A DNA stretch of 62,757 bases, taken from Gammaproteobacteria bacterium (lineage in GTDB: Bacteria > Pseudomonadota > Gammaproteobacteria > Steroidobacterales > Steroidobacteraceae). A program made the position numbers and the translations under genes. Positions within the stretch are counted from its first letter, which is position 1; every line of letters begins with the position of its first letter. The DNA lies in assembly GCA_025357835.1 (NCBI GenBank), contig JANYLM010000055.1, positions 1 through 62,757 of the forward strand, in the 5' to 3' direction. The notes beneath the pieces were generated by a model. That model was not told where the DNA came from. It saw only the letters and a program-made list of their open reading frames with translations, and searched no databases. Below, piece after piece: positions 28,814-39,344 of this stretch.

Positions 28814-28880
28814 TTTCCAACCTCGGCCTCGACAATGGGATCGCAATCCCAGCATTTTGCCACTAACCCACTAGATATCC

Positions 28881-29294
28881 GTGCTGACGGCGATAGCTCC
28901 CCTGTGCAGACTCGCGCGCGTGTCCATCGATCCTCGCCAGCAACGTGGTGCCGCCTCAGAATTACTCGCGGCCGGGTATCTGCAGACGCAGGGTCTGCTG
29001 GTGATCGCGCACAACCTGCGATGCAGAGCAGGGGAACTCGACCTGGTATGCCTCGATCGCGATGTGCTGGCCATCGTCGAGGTGCGGCAGCGGGTTGGCC
29101 TCGATTTCGGCGGAGCGCTGGGCTCCGTGACCTTGAGCAAGCAGCGCAGGATCATTCGCGCAACCCAAGTACTGTTACAGGATCACCCGCAATGGCGGCA
29201 CCACCGCATGCGCTTCGATGTCGTCGGCGTGCAAGGCCTGCCGGATGGCGCGCACCGCATCGATTGGATCAAGGACGCGTTTCGCGCTACTTGA
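28881..29294 (+). CDS. yraN: YraN family (UPF0102) nuclease-like protein
   Basis: 137 residues from GTG 28881; GTG 28920 is an equally possible start. A restriction-endonuclease-like fold is suggested by NLRCRAGELDLVCLD (~45-59) and VEVRQR (~67-72), corresponding to the family GE-x-D-L ... VEVK-x-R signature with Arg replacing the usual Lys. The biological role is unknown. The lpoA-yraN order is normal; its 3' end overlaps sspB by 8 bases in convergent orientation. Confidence 0.88.
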   Translation: MLTAIAPLCRLARVSIDPRQQRGAASELLAAGYLQTQGLLVIAHNLRCRAGELDLVCLDRDVLAIVEVRQRVGLDFGGALGSVTLSKQRRIIRATQVLLQDHPQWRHHRMRFDVVGVQGLPDGAHRIDWIKDAFRAT

Positions 29295-29694
29295 CCACCT
29301 GCAGTTTCGGGCGCTTCGGTTTGACCGCGCTATCCTTGGCGGCGGGCGTGCTGGCCGGCGGCCCATCGGTGGGATCGGGATCCGCATCCCCTTCGGGGAA
29401 AATCATGCCCTGCCCGGTCTCACGCGCGTATATGCCCAAAATCGCCCGTACCGGGACCTGGACGGCGAAACCGACGCCGCCGAAACGAGCCTCGAAGCTG
29501 ACGAAATCATTGCCCAATTTCAGGATCTGCGTGGCCGAGAAGCTCACATTGAGGACGATTTTGCCGTCTTTCACATATTGGCGGGGCACCGTCACGCCCT
29601 CGGCAGCGGCATCCACCACGATGTGCGGAGTCTCGCCGCTGTCGGTAATCCATTCGTGCAAAGCGCGGAGTAGATACGGTCGGCGCGGCTTCAA
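29287..29694 (-). CDS. sspB: ClpXP protease specificity-enhancing factor SspB
   Basis: 135 residues. SspB binds ssrA-tagged substrates and delivers them to ClpX. The conserved fold is visible as RPYLLRALHEWITDSGETPH (~5-24), VTVPRQYVKDGKIVLNVS and SFEARFGG. A disordered Asp/Pro/Lys-rich linker leads to the basic C-terminal ClpX-docking peptide RPKLQVVK. The TTG start overlaps the sspA stop as TTGA. Confidence 0.92.
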   Translation of the reverse strand: MKPRRPYLLRALHEWITDSGETPHIVVDAAAEGVTVPRQYVKDGKIVLNVSFSATQILKLGNDFVSFEARFGGVGFAVQVPVRAILGIYARETGQGMIFPEGDADPDPTDGPPASTPAAKDSAVKPKRPKLQVVK

Positions 29695-30308
29695 TGTCGC
29701 ATGTCCCGTTCGGCCTCGGAGAGGCAGGAGCGAAACGTGGAGCGCGCAAATATCGAATTCATGTACTTCGTGATGGGCTGGGCCTGCGCCGGCAGATCAA
29801 TGCCGTACATCGGCAAACGCCACAGGATGGGGGCTATGCTGGCGTCGACCAGTGAAAATTCATCGCTGAGGAAAAACGGCTTCGCCTTGAATACTTCCGC
29901 GCTGGCGCAAATCGCTTCGCCCAGCACTTTGCGGCTGTGGCCTGCCGTCTTGCTGTGCGGATCCGCCTCGATGTCGCGGGCCAGGCCGTACCAGTCGCGC
30001 TCGACTCGATACAGCGCCACGCGAAATTGCGCCCGGGTCACCGGGTCGATGGGCATCAGGGGGGGATGTGGAAAGCGCTCGTCCAAGTACTCGATGATGA
30101 CGCGCGAGTCGTACAACACCAGGTCCCGATCCACCAAGGTCGGCACACTGTGATAGGGATTCAGATCGAGCAGGTCTTCCGGCAAGTCGCTCAACTCGAC
30201 ATTGACCAATTCGACCGCGATCCCCTTCTCGGCAAGGACTAACCGCGCCCGGTGACTCCAAGGGTCAGCCGGTGTGGAAAACAGAGTCATCACCGAGCGA
30301 CGTGCCAC
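29691..30308 (-). CDS. sspA: Stringent starvation protein A
   Basis: 205 residues, glutathione-S-transferase fold: thioredoxin-like N-domain (TLFSTPADPWSHRARLVLAE, ~8-27, with no catalytic Cys) and a helical C-domain. SspA binds RNA polymerase and alters transcription in stationary phase rather than conjugating glutathione. The GTG start at 30308 is supported by AGGAG nine bases upstream. It is co-transcribed with sspB and lies downstream of the bc1 genes, a conserved neighbourhood. Confidence 0.93.
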   Translation of the reverse strand: MARRSVMTLFSTPADPWSHRARLVLAEKGIAVELVNVELSDLPEDLLDLNPYHSVPTLVDRDLVLYDSRVIIEYLDERFPHPPLMPIDPVTRAQFRVALYRVERDWYGLARDIEADPHSKTAGHSRKVLGEAICASAEVFKAKPFFLSDEFSLVDASIAPILWRLPMYGIDLPAQAQPITKYMNSIFARSTFRSCLSEAERDMRH

Positions 30309-30358
30309 TAACGCAATCTCCTAGGGAGTCTAGACAAACGGGAGTCCCCGCTGCTGCG

Positions 30359-31099
30359 TCAGTGGACGTCCTTCCAATATTCTTTCTTCAGCAAGTAGGC
30401 GAACACAAAGAACACCAGCAAAAATAGCATCACAAAGACGCCCATGGATTGGCGCTTCTCCTTGACGGGCTCACCGGCGTAGTCGAGAAAATTCGCGATG
30501 TCCCGAACCAACTGATCATACTCTTCTGGCTTCAGGGCGCCCGGGGACATTGCAGCCACTCCCACCAGCACCATTCTGGCACTGCCGTGAGCGTCCGGCT
30601 CGTTCTTGAATATGGGCTTCTGCAGACCCTGCTTCTCCGCCAGCACATGCGGCATCGCAGCGCTCGGCAGATACAGATTATTCACGCCCCAAGGACGGGT
30701 TTTGTCGGCGTAGAAGCCCTTGAGAAACGAATAGATGTAATCCACTCCGCGAGCCCGGGCCATCAGCGATAAATCGGGCGGCTGCTTGCCGAACCAGATC
30801 TCCGCGTCCTTGGGCATCGCCGAATTGACGGTATCGAAGCTCTTATCCCCGGTGAACATCAGATTTCCCGCGAGTTGCGCCTCGGAGATCTTGAGGTCCA
30901 CCGCCATCCGGTTGTAGCGCACATATTTGAGCGAGTGGCAACCGGAGCAGTAATTCATGAAATTACGCGCGCCGCGCTGCAGGGACTCGGTGTTCGTGAT
31001 GTCTGCGCCGGACGACTGCAAGTCAATACCCCCCTCTTCGGCCATGGCTGAACCCGCCGAGAAGAGCGCCAACGTGATCAATACCGAGCTTTTAAGCAT
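30359..31099 (-). CDS. petC: Cytochrome c1 of the bc1 complex
   Basis: 246 residues. A signal peptide ends near SAGSAMAEE. The heme c site is CSGCH (~51-55) with the flanking helix QRGARNFMNY. A C-terminal membrane anchor (VFVMLFLLVFFVFAYLLKK) ends in a lysine-rich tail. It accepts electrons from the Rieske protein and passes them to a soluble cytochrome c. The start overlaps the petB stop by eight bases. Confidence 0.95.
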   Translation of the reverse strand: MLKSSVLITLALFSAGSAMAEEGGIDLQSSGADITNTESLQRGARNFMNYCSGCHSLKYVRYNRMAVDLKISEAQLAGNLMFTGDKSFDTVNSAMPKDAEIWFGKQPPDLSLMARARGVDYIYSFLKGFYADKTRPWGVNNLYLPSAAMPHVLAEKQGLQKPIFKNEPDAHGSARMVLVGVAAMSPGALKPEEYDQLVRDIANFLDYAGEPVKEKRQSMGVFVMLFLLVFFVFAYLLKKEYWKDVH

Positions 31100-32357
31100 G
31101 TCCTGTGACCCTTTCCGGCACTGGTTTCACGCTGTCGAATTTCGTGTACCAGGGCATCAGCAAAAAGAAGGCAAAATACAAAATCGTGCAGACTTTAGCC
31201 AACGTCGGGTAAATGCCCGACGGAGGCTTCAGGCCGCAGACACCTAAGGCAATGAACGATAGAACGAAGACCGCCAACATAACCTTGTAAATGGGACCGC
31301 GATAGCGGATCGAACGCACAGGGGAACGATCCAGCCAGGGCACGAAGAACAATACGACGATGGAGGCGCCCATCACCAACACTCCCCACACCTGTGTGCC
31401 TGCGAACGAGGGCACGGCGCGCAACATTGCGTAAAATGGCGTGAAATACCACACCGGCGCGATGTGCGGCGGCGTCTGCAGGGCATTGGCGGGCTCGAAG
31501 TTCGGTGCTTCCAAGAACAGCCCGCCAAAGCTCGGTGCAAAGAAAATTACGCCGCAAAATAGCAGTAGGAATCCCGCCACGCCGACCAAGTCTTTCACCG
31601 TGTAATAGGGGTGGAACGGAATTCCGTCGAGGGGGTGACCCTGCGCGTCCTTGTACTTCTTGATCTCGATGCCGTCGGGATTGTTGGAGCCGACTTCATG
31701 CAGCGCCATGACATGCGCGACCACCAGGAAAATAAGCGCCAGCGGCAGCGCGGCCACATGCAGCGCGAAGAATCGGTTGAGGGTGGCGTCGGCAATGTAA
31801 TAGTCGCCGCGGATCCATTCGACCAAGGTGCCGCCGATATACGGCAGGCTGCCGAATAGGGACACGATGACCTGAGCGCCCCAGTAGCTCATGTTGCCCC
31901 ACGGCAGCACATAGCCCATGAAACCCTCGGCCATCAGCAGCAAGAATATCAAACAGCCGAAAATCCAGACCAGTTCACGCGGCTTGCGGTGCGACCCGTA
32001 CAACAGCGCGCGGAACATATGCAGGTAAACCACGATGAAGAACGCCGACGCACCGGTCGAGTGCAGGTAGCGGATCAGCCAGCCCCAATTGACGTCCCGC
32101 ATGATGTATTCGATCGATGCAAACGCCTCGGCGGAAGACGGCTTGTAATTCATCGTCAAGAAAATCCCCGTCACCAGCTGGTTCACGAGGATCAACAGTG
32201 CCAGCGAGCCGAAGTAGTACCAGAAGTTGAAATTCTTCGGCGCGTAGTACTCGGCAACGTGGCTTTTCCAAAGGCTGGTCAGCGGGAAGCGCTGATCGAT
32301 CCAGCCCAAAAAACTTCCGCCTTTGCTGCTGTCGGCGCTCTCAGGTGCTGCGGCCAT
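31092..32357 (-). CDS. petB: Cytochrome b of the bc1 complex
   Basis: 421 residues with eight predicted helices. Heme-ligand histidine pairs are seen in RYLHSTGASAFFIVVYLHM and in RFFALHVAALPLALIFLVVA with a following HVM. The Qo-site motif usually written PEWY reads PVWYFTPFYAMLR here; I recall PVWY as a lineage variant in beta/gammaproteobacteria. It forms the quinol-oxidising and quinone-reducing core with PetA and PetC. Confidence 0.96.
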   Translation of the reverse strand: MAAAPESADSSKGGSFLGWIDQRFPLTSLWKSHVAEYYAPKNFNFWYYFGSLALLILVNQLVTGIFLTMNYKPSSAEAFASIEYIMRDVNWGWLIRYLHSTGASAFFIVVYLHMFRALLYGSHRKPRELVWIFGCLIFLLLMAEGFMGYVLPWGNMSYWGAQVIVSLFGSLPYIGGTLVEWIRGDYYIADATLNRFFALHVAALPLALIFLVVAHVMALHEVGSNNPDGIEIKKYKDAQGHPLDGIPFHPYYTVKDLVGVAGFLLLFCGVIFFAPSFGGLFLEAPNFEPANALQTPPHIAPVWYFTPFYAMLRAVPSFAGTQVWGVLVMGASIVVLFFVPWLDRSPVRSIRYRGPIYKVMLAVFVLSFIALGVCGLKPPSGIYPTLAKVCTILYFAFFLLMPWYTKFDSVKPVPERVTGHA

Positions 32358-32374
32358 CGCTTAACCTCTCGTTA

Positions 32375-32992
32375 TCAAACTTTGGGGGCGTCATCGACGC
32401 CGATCACAATGCGCGCATCACTGGCAAACGCATAAGGCGGAATGGCCAGGTTCTTGGGCGCCGGCATGCTCTTGAATACTCGGCCCGACAGATCATATTT
32501 CGACCCGTGGCAGGGACAATAGAAACCGCCGGGCCAATTCGCACCCAGATCCGCGCCGGCCACTTGGAAAGAATTATTCGCTTCGAACGCACCCAAGGGC
32601 GAGCAGCCGAGATGGGTGCACACAGCCAAACCCACCCAGTATTCGGGATTGCGGGCCCGCGCGGGGCCGCTGGATTTAATATAATCGGGCTGAGCGGAAT
32701 CGTCGGACTGAGGATCGGCTAGCATGGCATCGTGGTTGCCCAATTGATCGAGGCTGCTCTTGACCCGGCGCACCACGAACACGGCTTGACCGCGCCACAC
32801 CACCTTCAACATCTGTCCGGCTTCGAGCTTGGACGCATCCACTTCCACCGGAGCGCCGAGGGCCTTGGCTCGCGCACTCGGCTGCCACGACGACAGGAAA
32901 GGAACCGCGGCGAACGCAACGCCTATCGCCCCGGTGCCGACGGTAGCCGCCGTCAGCAAGCGGCGCCGGCTGTGGTCAACCTCATCATTCAT
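32375..32992 (-). CDS. petA: Rieske iron-sulfur subunit of the bc1 complex
   Basis: 205 residues from ATG 32992, preceded by AGGGG with 7-base spacing; an upstream in-frame start at 33031 is less likely. A twin-arginine-type signal anchor (HSRRRLLTAATVGTGAI) leads to the Rieske domain. The 2Fe-2S ligands are in CTHLGC (~125-130) and CPCHGS (~158-163). First gene of petABC. Confidence 0.95.
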   Translation of the reverse strand: MNDEVDHSRRRLLTAATVGTGAIGVAFAAVPFLSSWQPSARAKALGAPVEVDASKLEAGQMLKVVWRGQAVFVVRRVKSSLDQLGNHDAMLADPQSDDSAQPDYIKSSGPARARNPEYWVGLAVCTHLGCSPLGAFEANNSFQVAGADLGANWPGGFYCPCHGSKYDLSGRVFKSMPAPKNLAIPPYAFASDARIVIGVDDAPKV

Positions 32993-33051
32993 TCGATTGC
33001 CCCTACGCAATGTTGACAAATCTTCACGCAAACCCCTCTAGCGGTAGTGTT

Positions 33052-33079
33052 TCCCAAAGAATATTGGGAGCGCATTATA
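33052..33079 (-). promoter_or_regulatory. Candidate petABC promoter with inverted repeat
   Basis: In the 133-base gap between divergent petA and the DegS-like gene, the minus strand has a perfect TATAAT (33074-33079) but no good -35. Just downstream lies the inverted repeat TCCCAA-N6-TTGGGA (33052-33069), which could be an operator. No regulator family is assigned. Confidence 0.35.
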
Positions 33080-33125
33080 CACAGATAAGTGGATTTCCCG
33101 CGAAGCGCTCGAGGAGCGATATTAA

Positions 33126-34298
33126 TTGCAGAACACTCGCATCCTCTTCAGTTTTTTAATCAGGGCCGTCGTGGTCGGCCTGGCGGCGGCGTTTCTAGTG
33201 GTTTGGTGGAAGCCCGCATTGCTCGGAAAGACCAGCGCGCCGCTGCAAAGCGCGCCCACGGTGTACTCCCGTCCGGCGGTGGTCATGCAGAGCTTTGCCG
33301 ATGCTGTGGCGCGAGCGGCTCCGGCGGTTGTCAATATATACACCGCACGGGTAGTCACGGAACGCGCCCAGGCACCCGCGCTCAATCAACTATTCGGCGA
33401 TTTTTGGCCCAGCTATCGACAGCGGATCGAACGCAGCCTAGGGTCGGGCGTCATCGTCAATACCCAGGGCACCATCGTGACGAATCAGCATGTCATCGCG
33501 GGCGCCGATTCCATCAGAGTGCAGCTTGCCGATGGCCGCATCGCCGACGCAACCATCGTGGGACAAGACCCGGACACCGACATCGCCATTCTGCATCTGG
33601 CTATGGATAAGCTGCCGGTCATGCCCCTCGGCCGCTCGGATGCACTACGGGTGGGCGATATCGTGCTTGCTATCGGCAATCCCTATGGCTTGAGCCAGAC
33701 CGTGACGCAGGGCATCGTGAGCGCTACCGGGCGTGGTCAACTCGGGCTCGCGACTTTCGAGAATTTCATTCAAACCGACGCCGCGATCAACCTCGGTAAC
33801 TCAGGAGGCGCGCTCATCGACGCGCAGGGCGACCTGGTCGGCATCAATACCGCCGTGCTGAATCGCGCCGATGGCGGACCCGAGGGAATAGGTTTTGCAA
33901 TTCCGGTCAACCTCGTGCGCGGAGTCATGGAACAAATCCTCAAAGCGGGTCACGTGGTGCGAGGCTGGCTGGGTTTCGTGCCGCAGGATTTGTCGGACGA
34001 GCAGGCCGTGCAGCTCGGCATTGCGGCGGGAGGCGGGATCACAGTGGTGAATATTCTGGTGAAAAGCCAGGCCTACCAAGCCGGGGTGCGTCCGGGGGAT
34101 TTGATCATGGGCTTGAAGGGCGCACCCGTACGCAACTCCCAGGACCTCGTCAGTAAGGTGGCGGCACTGCCGCCGGGCGCGTTGGTGGAACTCGAAGGGC
34201 GGCATGGCCGTGAGCCCTACAAGGTCAAGCTCACGGTGCTGGAGCGGCCGACGCGCCAGATGCAACCCCAACTACCGCAACAACCTCAATCCCAATAG
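33126..34298 (+). CDS. DegS/AlgW-type membrane-anchored serine protease
   Basis: 390 residues. The TTG start is supported by GAGGAG about nine bases upstream. An N-terminal membrane anchor (LIRAVVVGLAAAFLVVWW, ~11-28) is followed by a trypsin-like domain with catalytic His in NQHVIAG, Asp in DPDTDIAIL and Ser in NLGNSGGALID, then one PDZ domain (RGWLGFVPQDLS onward). One anchor and one PDZ match DegS/AlgW, which starts the sigma-E/AlgU stress response by cutting the anti-sigma factor when misfolded porins dock on the PDZ. The Gln/Pro-rich tail is lineage-specific. No anti-sigma gene lies nearby. Confidence 0.88.
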   Translation: MQNTRILFSFLIRAVVVGLAAAFLVVWWKPALLGKTSAPLQSAPTVYSRPAVVMQSFADAVARAAPAVVNIYTARVVTERAQAPALNQLFGDFWPSYRQRIERSLGSGVIVNTQGTIVTNQHVIAGADSIRVQLADGRIADATIVGQDPDTDIAILHLAMDKLPVMPLGRSDALRVGDIVLAIGNPYGLSQTVTQGIVSATGRGQLGLATFENFIQTDAAINLGNSGGALIDAQGDLVGINTAVLNRADGGPEGIGFAIPVNLVRGVMEQILKAGHVVRGWLGFVPQDLSDEQAVQLGIAAGGGITVVNILVKSQAYQAGVRPGDLIMGLKGAPVRNSQDLVSKVAALPPGALVELEGRHGREPYKVKLTVLERPTRQMQPQLPQQPQSQ

Positions 34299-34317
34299 CC
34301 ACTGCGCGAGCGGTGGC
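34298..34317. terminator. Possible hairpin between convergent degS-like gene and murA
   Basis: A GCCAC/GTGGC stem with an inner CGC/GCG pairing spans the stop codon of the protease gene and fills the 24-base convergent gap. There is no T-tract on either side, so it is a weak bidirectional terminator candidate. Confidence 0.3.
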
Positions 34318-34322
34318 GCTCT

Positions 34323-35820
<1,498 letters not shown>

Positions 35821-35973
35821 ATCCGCTCCTGCAAATTCTTCAAGCTTACGCTATTGGGCCTCATGACAGCACCGGTGGCGTTTTGTGCGGCGATGGAGGC
35901 ACCGGAATAGGGGTAGAGGAAGAGGCATCCCCATTATCTCAGCGAGGTTTTGCAACCGAGGTATCATTCGCGC

Positions 35974-36957
35974 ATGAATCTTGAGTTTAGCGACGACGCC
36001 CTCGTCGATCTCGGCCGGCAGGCACTGACCATCGAGATCGATGGCTTGCGTGCGCAGGTTCCGCGTCTCGGGCAGGAGTTTGCGCGCGCCTGCCGCATTT
36101 GCCTTGACTGCCGCGGGCGCATCGTCGTGACGGGCATGGGTAAATCCGGCCATATCGGCGGCAAGATCGCCGCCACGCTGGCGAGCACCGGCACGCCGGC
36201 GTTTTTTATGCATCCCGGCGAGGCCAGCCACGGCGATGTGGGCATGATCACACGCGACGACGCGGTGCTGGCGCTGTCCAATTCGGGCGAAACCGACGAG
36301 ATTCTGACCATCGTGCCGGTGATCGCTCGCCTCGGGGTGCCTTTGATGGCATTCACCGGCAATTGCAGTTCGGCGCTGGCGCGGATTGCGACCGTGCACT
36401 TGGACATCGGGGTGCCGGCCGAGGCCTGCCCGCTCAACTTGGCTCCCACCGCCAGCACCACGGCGGCCTTGGCCGTGGGCGATGCGCTGGCGGTGGCGCT
36501 ATTGAAGGCGCGCGGCTTCACCGAGGAAGATTTCGCCCGTTCGCATCCGGCGGGAAACTTGGGAAGGCGCCTGTTGCTGCATGTAAATGATGTGATGCGC
36601 ACGGGCGCCGATATTCCCACCGTGCGCGCCGACACGCCGCTGGCGGAGGGCCTGATGGAAGTCACTCGCAAGGGCCTCGGCATGACGGCCATCGTCGATG
36701 AGGGCATGCGCGTGCTCGGCGTATTCACCGACGGCGATCTGCGGCGCGCGCTCGATGCCGCCACGGATTTGCGCACCGCTCGCATGGACCAGGTCATGAG
36801 CCGCCACGCCAAGACCGTGCGCCCGACCACCCTTGCGGCGGAAGCGGTACATCTGATGGAAACCCATCGCATCACATCCCTGGTCGTGGTCGATGCGGAC
36901 CGGAAAATCGTGGGCGCACTGAACGTTCACGACCTTTTGCGTGCGGGTGTGGTTTGA
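35974..36957 (+). CDS. kdsD: D-arabinose 5-phosphate isomerase
   Basis: 327 residues from ATG 35974. It converts ribulose 5-phosphate to arabinose 5-phosphate for KDO. The N-terminal SIS domain has VVTGMGKSGHIGGKIAATLA (~49-68) and LSNSGETDEI. Two C-terminal CBS domains begin near HVNDVMRTGADIP and MDQVMSRHAKTVRP. The in-frame ATG 24 bases upstream is not favoured. The stop overlaps kdsC as TTGA. Confidence 0.96.
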   Translation: MNLEFSDDALVDLGRQALTIEIDGLRAQVPRLGQEFARACRICLDCRGRIVVTGMGKSGHIGGKIAATLASTGTPAFFMHPGEASHGDVGMITRDDAVLALSNSGETDEILTIVPVIARLGVPLMAFTGNCSSALARIATVHLDIGVPAEACPLNLAPTASTTAALAVGDALAVALLKARGFTEEDFARSHPAGNLGRRLLLHVNDVMRTGADIPTVRADTPLAEGLMEVTRKGLGMTAIVDEGMRVLGVFTDGDLRRALDAATDLRTARMDQVMSRHAKTVRPTTLAAEAVHLMETHRITSLVVVDADRKIVGALNVHDLLRAGVV

Positions 36958-37457
36958 AGGCGCGCAAGGCGACGCCGCTGGCGCGGATCGAACTGCTGAT
37001 CTTGGACGTGGACGGCGTGCTAACCGATGGGCGTTTGTATTTCGCGGCGCGCGGCGAAGCTCTCAAGGTATTCCATGTGCGGGACGGCCACGGGATCAAG
37101 CTGCTGATGGCCGCAGGCGTCGCCGTGGCCGCCTTCAGCGGCCGCCGTTCCAGCGCGGTGGCCGCGCGCATGCGCGAATTGGGTGTGCCCCATGTGGTGC
37201 AGGCATGCAGCGACAAAGTGGCCGCGCTGATTCGCCTGACGCGGCGCTTGAATATCGATCCCTTGCACTGCGCCTGCATCGTCGACGACACGCCCGATCT
37301 ACCGCTGATGTCGGCGGTGGGCTTAAGCTGCGCGGTCGCGGACGCCCACCCCGTGGTGCTTTCCGCGGCACATTGGATCGCTAAGGCGAACGGCGGCCAG
37401 GGTGCCGTGCGCGAACTGTGTGACGCCGTACTCCGCGCCCGCGCAGGCCTGCGTTAA
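36954..37457 (+). CDS. kdsC: 3-deoxy-D-manno-octulosonate 8-phosphate phosphatase
   Basis: 167 residues, capless HAD tetramer. Nucleophile motif LILDVDGVLTDGRLYF (~15-30), second motif VAAFSGRRSSAVAARM, Lys in CSDKVAAL, and late Asp motif CIVDDTPDLPLM where many relatives have GDD. It dephosphorylates KDO-8-phosphate. The TTG start overlaps the kdsD stop, and its TAA overlaps the lptC ATG (TAATG). Confidence 0.95.
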   Translation: MKARKATPLARIELLILDVDGVLTDGRLYFAARGEALKVFHVRDGHGIKLLMAAGVAVAAFSGRRSSAVAARMRELGVPHVVQACSDKVAALIRLTRRLNIDPLHCACIVDDTPDLPLMSAVGLSCAVADAHPVVLSAAHWIAKANGGQGAVRELCDAVLRARAGLR

Positions 37458-38014
37458 TGTTATTCAGGGTGTTTACCGTGCTCGCGGTCGTGGCGCTGAT
37501 AATCAGCACCTGGATCTTGACCTCCCCGGCGCGCCGGCTGCAAACGCACGCCGACGCCAAGCAGGCAGAATTGCCGGGTTACTACTTAAAAAACGCGGTG
37601 CTCACGGACTATGATCTGGCCGGCAACCCCAGCATTCGCATCGAGGCCGAGCGCATCGATCAAATCGCGCACGGCAACGAGGTGGCGCTGCACAACGTCC
37701 GCGTCGCCTACCAGGCGCCGAACGGACAGGCATGGGTCATGGTGGGCGATGTCGCTCACGTCCAACCCGGCGGCAAGGTAGTGGACGTGACCGGCAATGT
37801 GAGGCTGCAGGGCGAAGCCACAGGCCGCGACGGCGCAGCGGTGATACACACCGAAACCCTGAGCTACAATGTCGCCGACGCCGTGGCAAGCACGAAGAGC
37901 GACGTGCGAATCGATTTCGCACAACATACACTGACGGCACGCGGGCTGGTCGCGAATTTGAAAGAGCGCACGTTGCGCTTAGAATCGAAAGTAAATGGCC
38001 GCTTCCATCCTTAA
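37457..38014 (+). CDS. lptC: LPS export protein LptC
   Basis: 185 residues: one N-terminal helix (VFTVLAVVALIISTWIL, ~5-21) and a periplasmic beta-jellyroll with the family pattern LPGYYLKNAVLTDYDLAG. It hands LPS from the LptBFG extractor to LptA. LptF/LptG are not in this window. It overlaps lptA by 20 bases. Confidence 0.93.
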   Translation: MLFRVFTVLAVVALIISTWILTSPARRLQTHADAKQAELPGYYLKNAVLTDYDLAGNPSIRIEAERIDQIAHGNEVALHNVRVAYQAPNGQAWVMVGDVAHVQPGGKVVDVTGNVRLQGEATGRDGAAVIHTETLSYNVADAVASTKSDVRIDFAQHTLTARGLVANLKERTLRLESKVNGRFHP

Positions 38015-38603
38015 AGTATTCGCTCTATGCGTGCTCGCGCTACCGCTCTGTGACGCGATCGCCGCCAAGGCGGAGCAAAAAGAAACCTTGGTGGATGCCC
38101 AGTCCTTCGAATTGGACTACAAGAATGGCATTATGGTTTATCACAAGGTGCGCATCGCGCAAGGCAGTATGTCAGTGGCCGCCGACCTTGCACAAACCAC
38201 CAGTTCCACCGGCCTGGACTTCGACAACAGCCGCTGGGTGTTTCGCGGCAATGTGAAAATCGCCATGGACCAAGGACAGCTGACCTCGGATGAGGCGGAA
38301 ATCATTTTTGCCAAAAAACTACTCTCCAAAGCCATCGTCAAAGGCAAACCGGCCGCATTCGAACAACGGATCGCGAAAACCGGGAAACTGGCCCAGGGAC
38401 ATGCCGACACCATCGATTACGATGTGACCAAGGGCCTAGTGCATTTATCCCAGAACGCCTGGTTGAGCGACGGCCAGAACGAGATTCGAGGCGAGTCGCT
38501 GAAGTACAACGTGCTGGCGCAGAATGTCATTGCGGAGGCATCGGAACAGGGGTCCCAGCGCGTGCACATCATTATCACGCCGCCGGCCAACCCCAAACCA
38601 TGA
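37995..38603 (+). CDS. lptA: LPS periplasmic bridge protein LptA
   Basis: 202 residues. A signal peptide ends near [10 protein letters not shown]; the mature OstA-like beta-jellyroll repeats start [20 protein letters not shown]. LptA oligomers form the bridge carrying LPS to LptD/E. The C-terminus is Pro-rich. The stop overlaps lptB (ATGA). Confidence 0.93.
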   Translation: MAASILKVFALCVLALPLCDAIAAKAEQKETLVDAQSFELDYKNGIMVYHKVRIAQGSMSVAADLAQTTSSTGLDFDNSRWVFRGNVKIAMDQGQLTSDEAEIIFAKKLLSKAIVKGKPAAFEQRIAKTGKLAQGHADTIDYDVTKGLVHLSQNAWLSDGQNEIRGESLKYNVLAQNVIAEASEQGSQRVHIIITPPANPKP

Positions 38604-39325
38604 GCGTATTGCGAGCTCTGAACCTCGCCAAGAGTTACAAGTCGCGGCAGGTTCTGCGGGATTTGTCGCTCGAGGTCGAGAGCGGCGAGGTCGTGGGCCT
38701 GCTGGGACCCAACGGCGCCGGCAAGACCACGGCGTTCTACATGATTGTCGGCCTCACGCGCTGCGAACAGGGTGAGATCTTTTTGGACAACCGTGACATC
38801 GGCCGCTTGCCCATGCACCGGCGCGCGCAACTAGGGTTGGGATACCTCCCGCAAGAGCCCTCAGTGTTCCGCCGGCTGTCGGTGGCGGACAACATCATGG
38901 CCATTCTCGAAACGCGGCCCGGCCTGGACGAGGGGGGGCGCACCGCCCGCCTCAAGGAGCTGCTGGGGGAATTGCATATAGGCCATGTACGCGACAGCCT
39001 CGGAATGAGCCTTTCCGGTGGCGAACGCCGGCGGGTGGAAATCGCCCGCGCCTTGGCAGCGGATCCGCGATTCATCTTGCTGGACGAACCATTTGCGGGT
39101 GTCGATCCCCTCTCCGTGGCCGATATCCAGAGAATAATCAAGCACTTGTCCGACAAGGGTATCGGAGTGCTCATTACCGATCATAATGTCCGCGAGACCT
39201 TGGGGATCTGCGGCCGCGCCTACATCGTCAGCCAGGGTACGGTTCTCGCTTCAGGATCTGCGGATCAGATTCTTGCCAACCCACAGGTTCGTGAGGTGTA
39301 CTTGGGCCAGGATTTCAAACTGTAG
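38600..39325 (+). CDS. lptB: LPS export ABC ATPase LptB
   Basis: 241 residues. Walker [17 protein letters not shown] (~34-49), signature [16 protein letters not shown], Walker [14 protein letters not shown] and H-loop LITDHNVRE are intact. It powers extraction of LPS from the inner membrane with LptFG. The lptC-lptA-lptB-rpoN order is standard for gammaproteobacteria. Confidence 0.97.
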   Translation: MSVLRALNLAKSYKSRQVLRDLSLEVESGEVVGLLGPNGAGKTTAFYMIVGLTRCEQGEIFLDNRDIGRLPMHRRAQLGLGYLPQEPSVFRRLSVADNIMAILETRPGLDEGGRTARLKELLGELHIGHVRDSLGMSLSGGERRRVEIARALAADPRFILLDEPFAGVDPLSVADIQRIIKHLSDKGIGVLITDHNVRETLGICGRAYIVSQGTVLASGSADQILANPQVREVYLGQDFKL

Positions 39326-39344
39326 GGTTGGATCTGAAACAACT

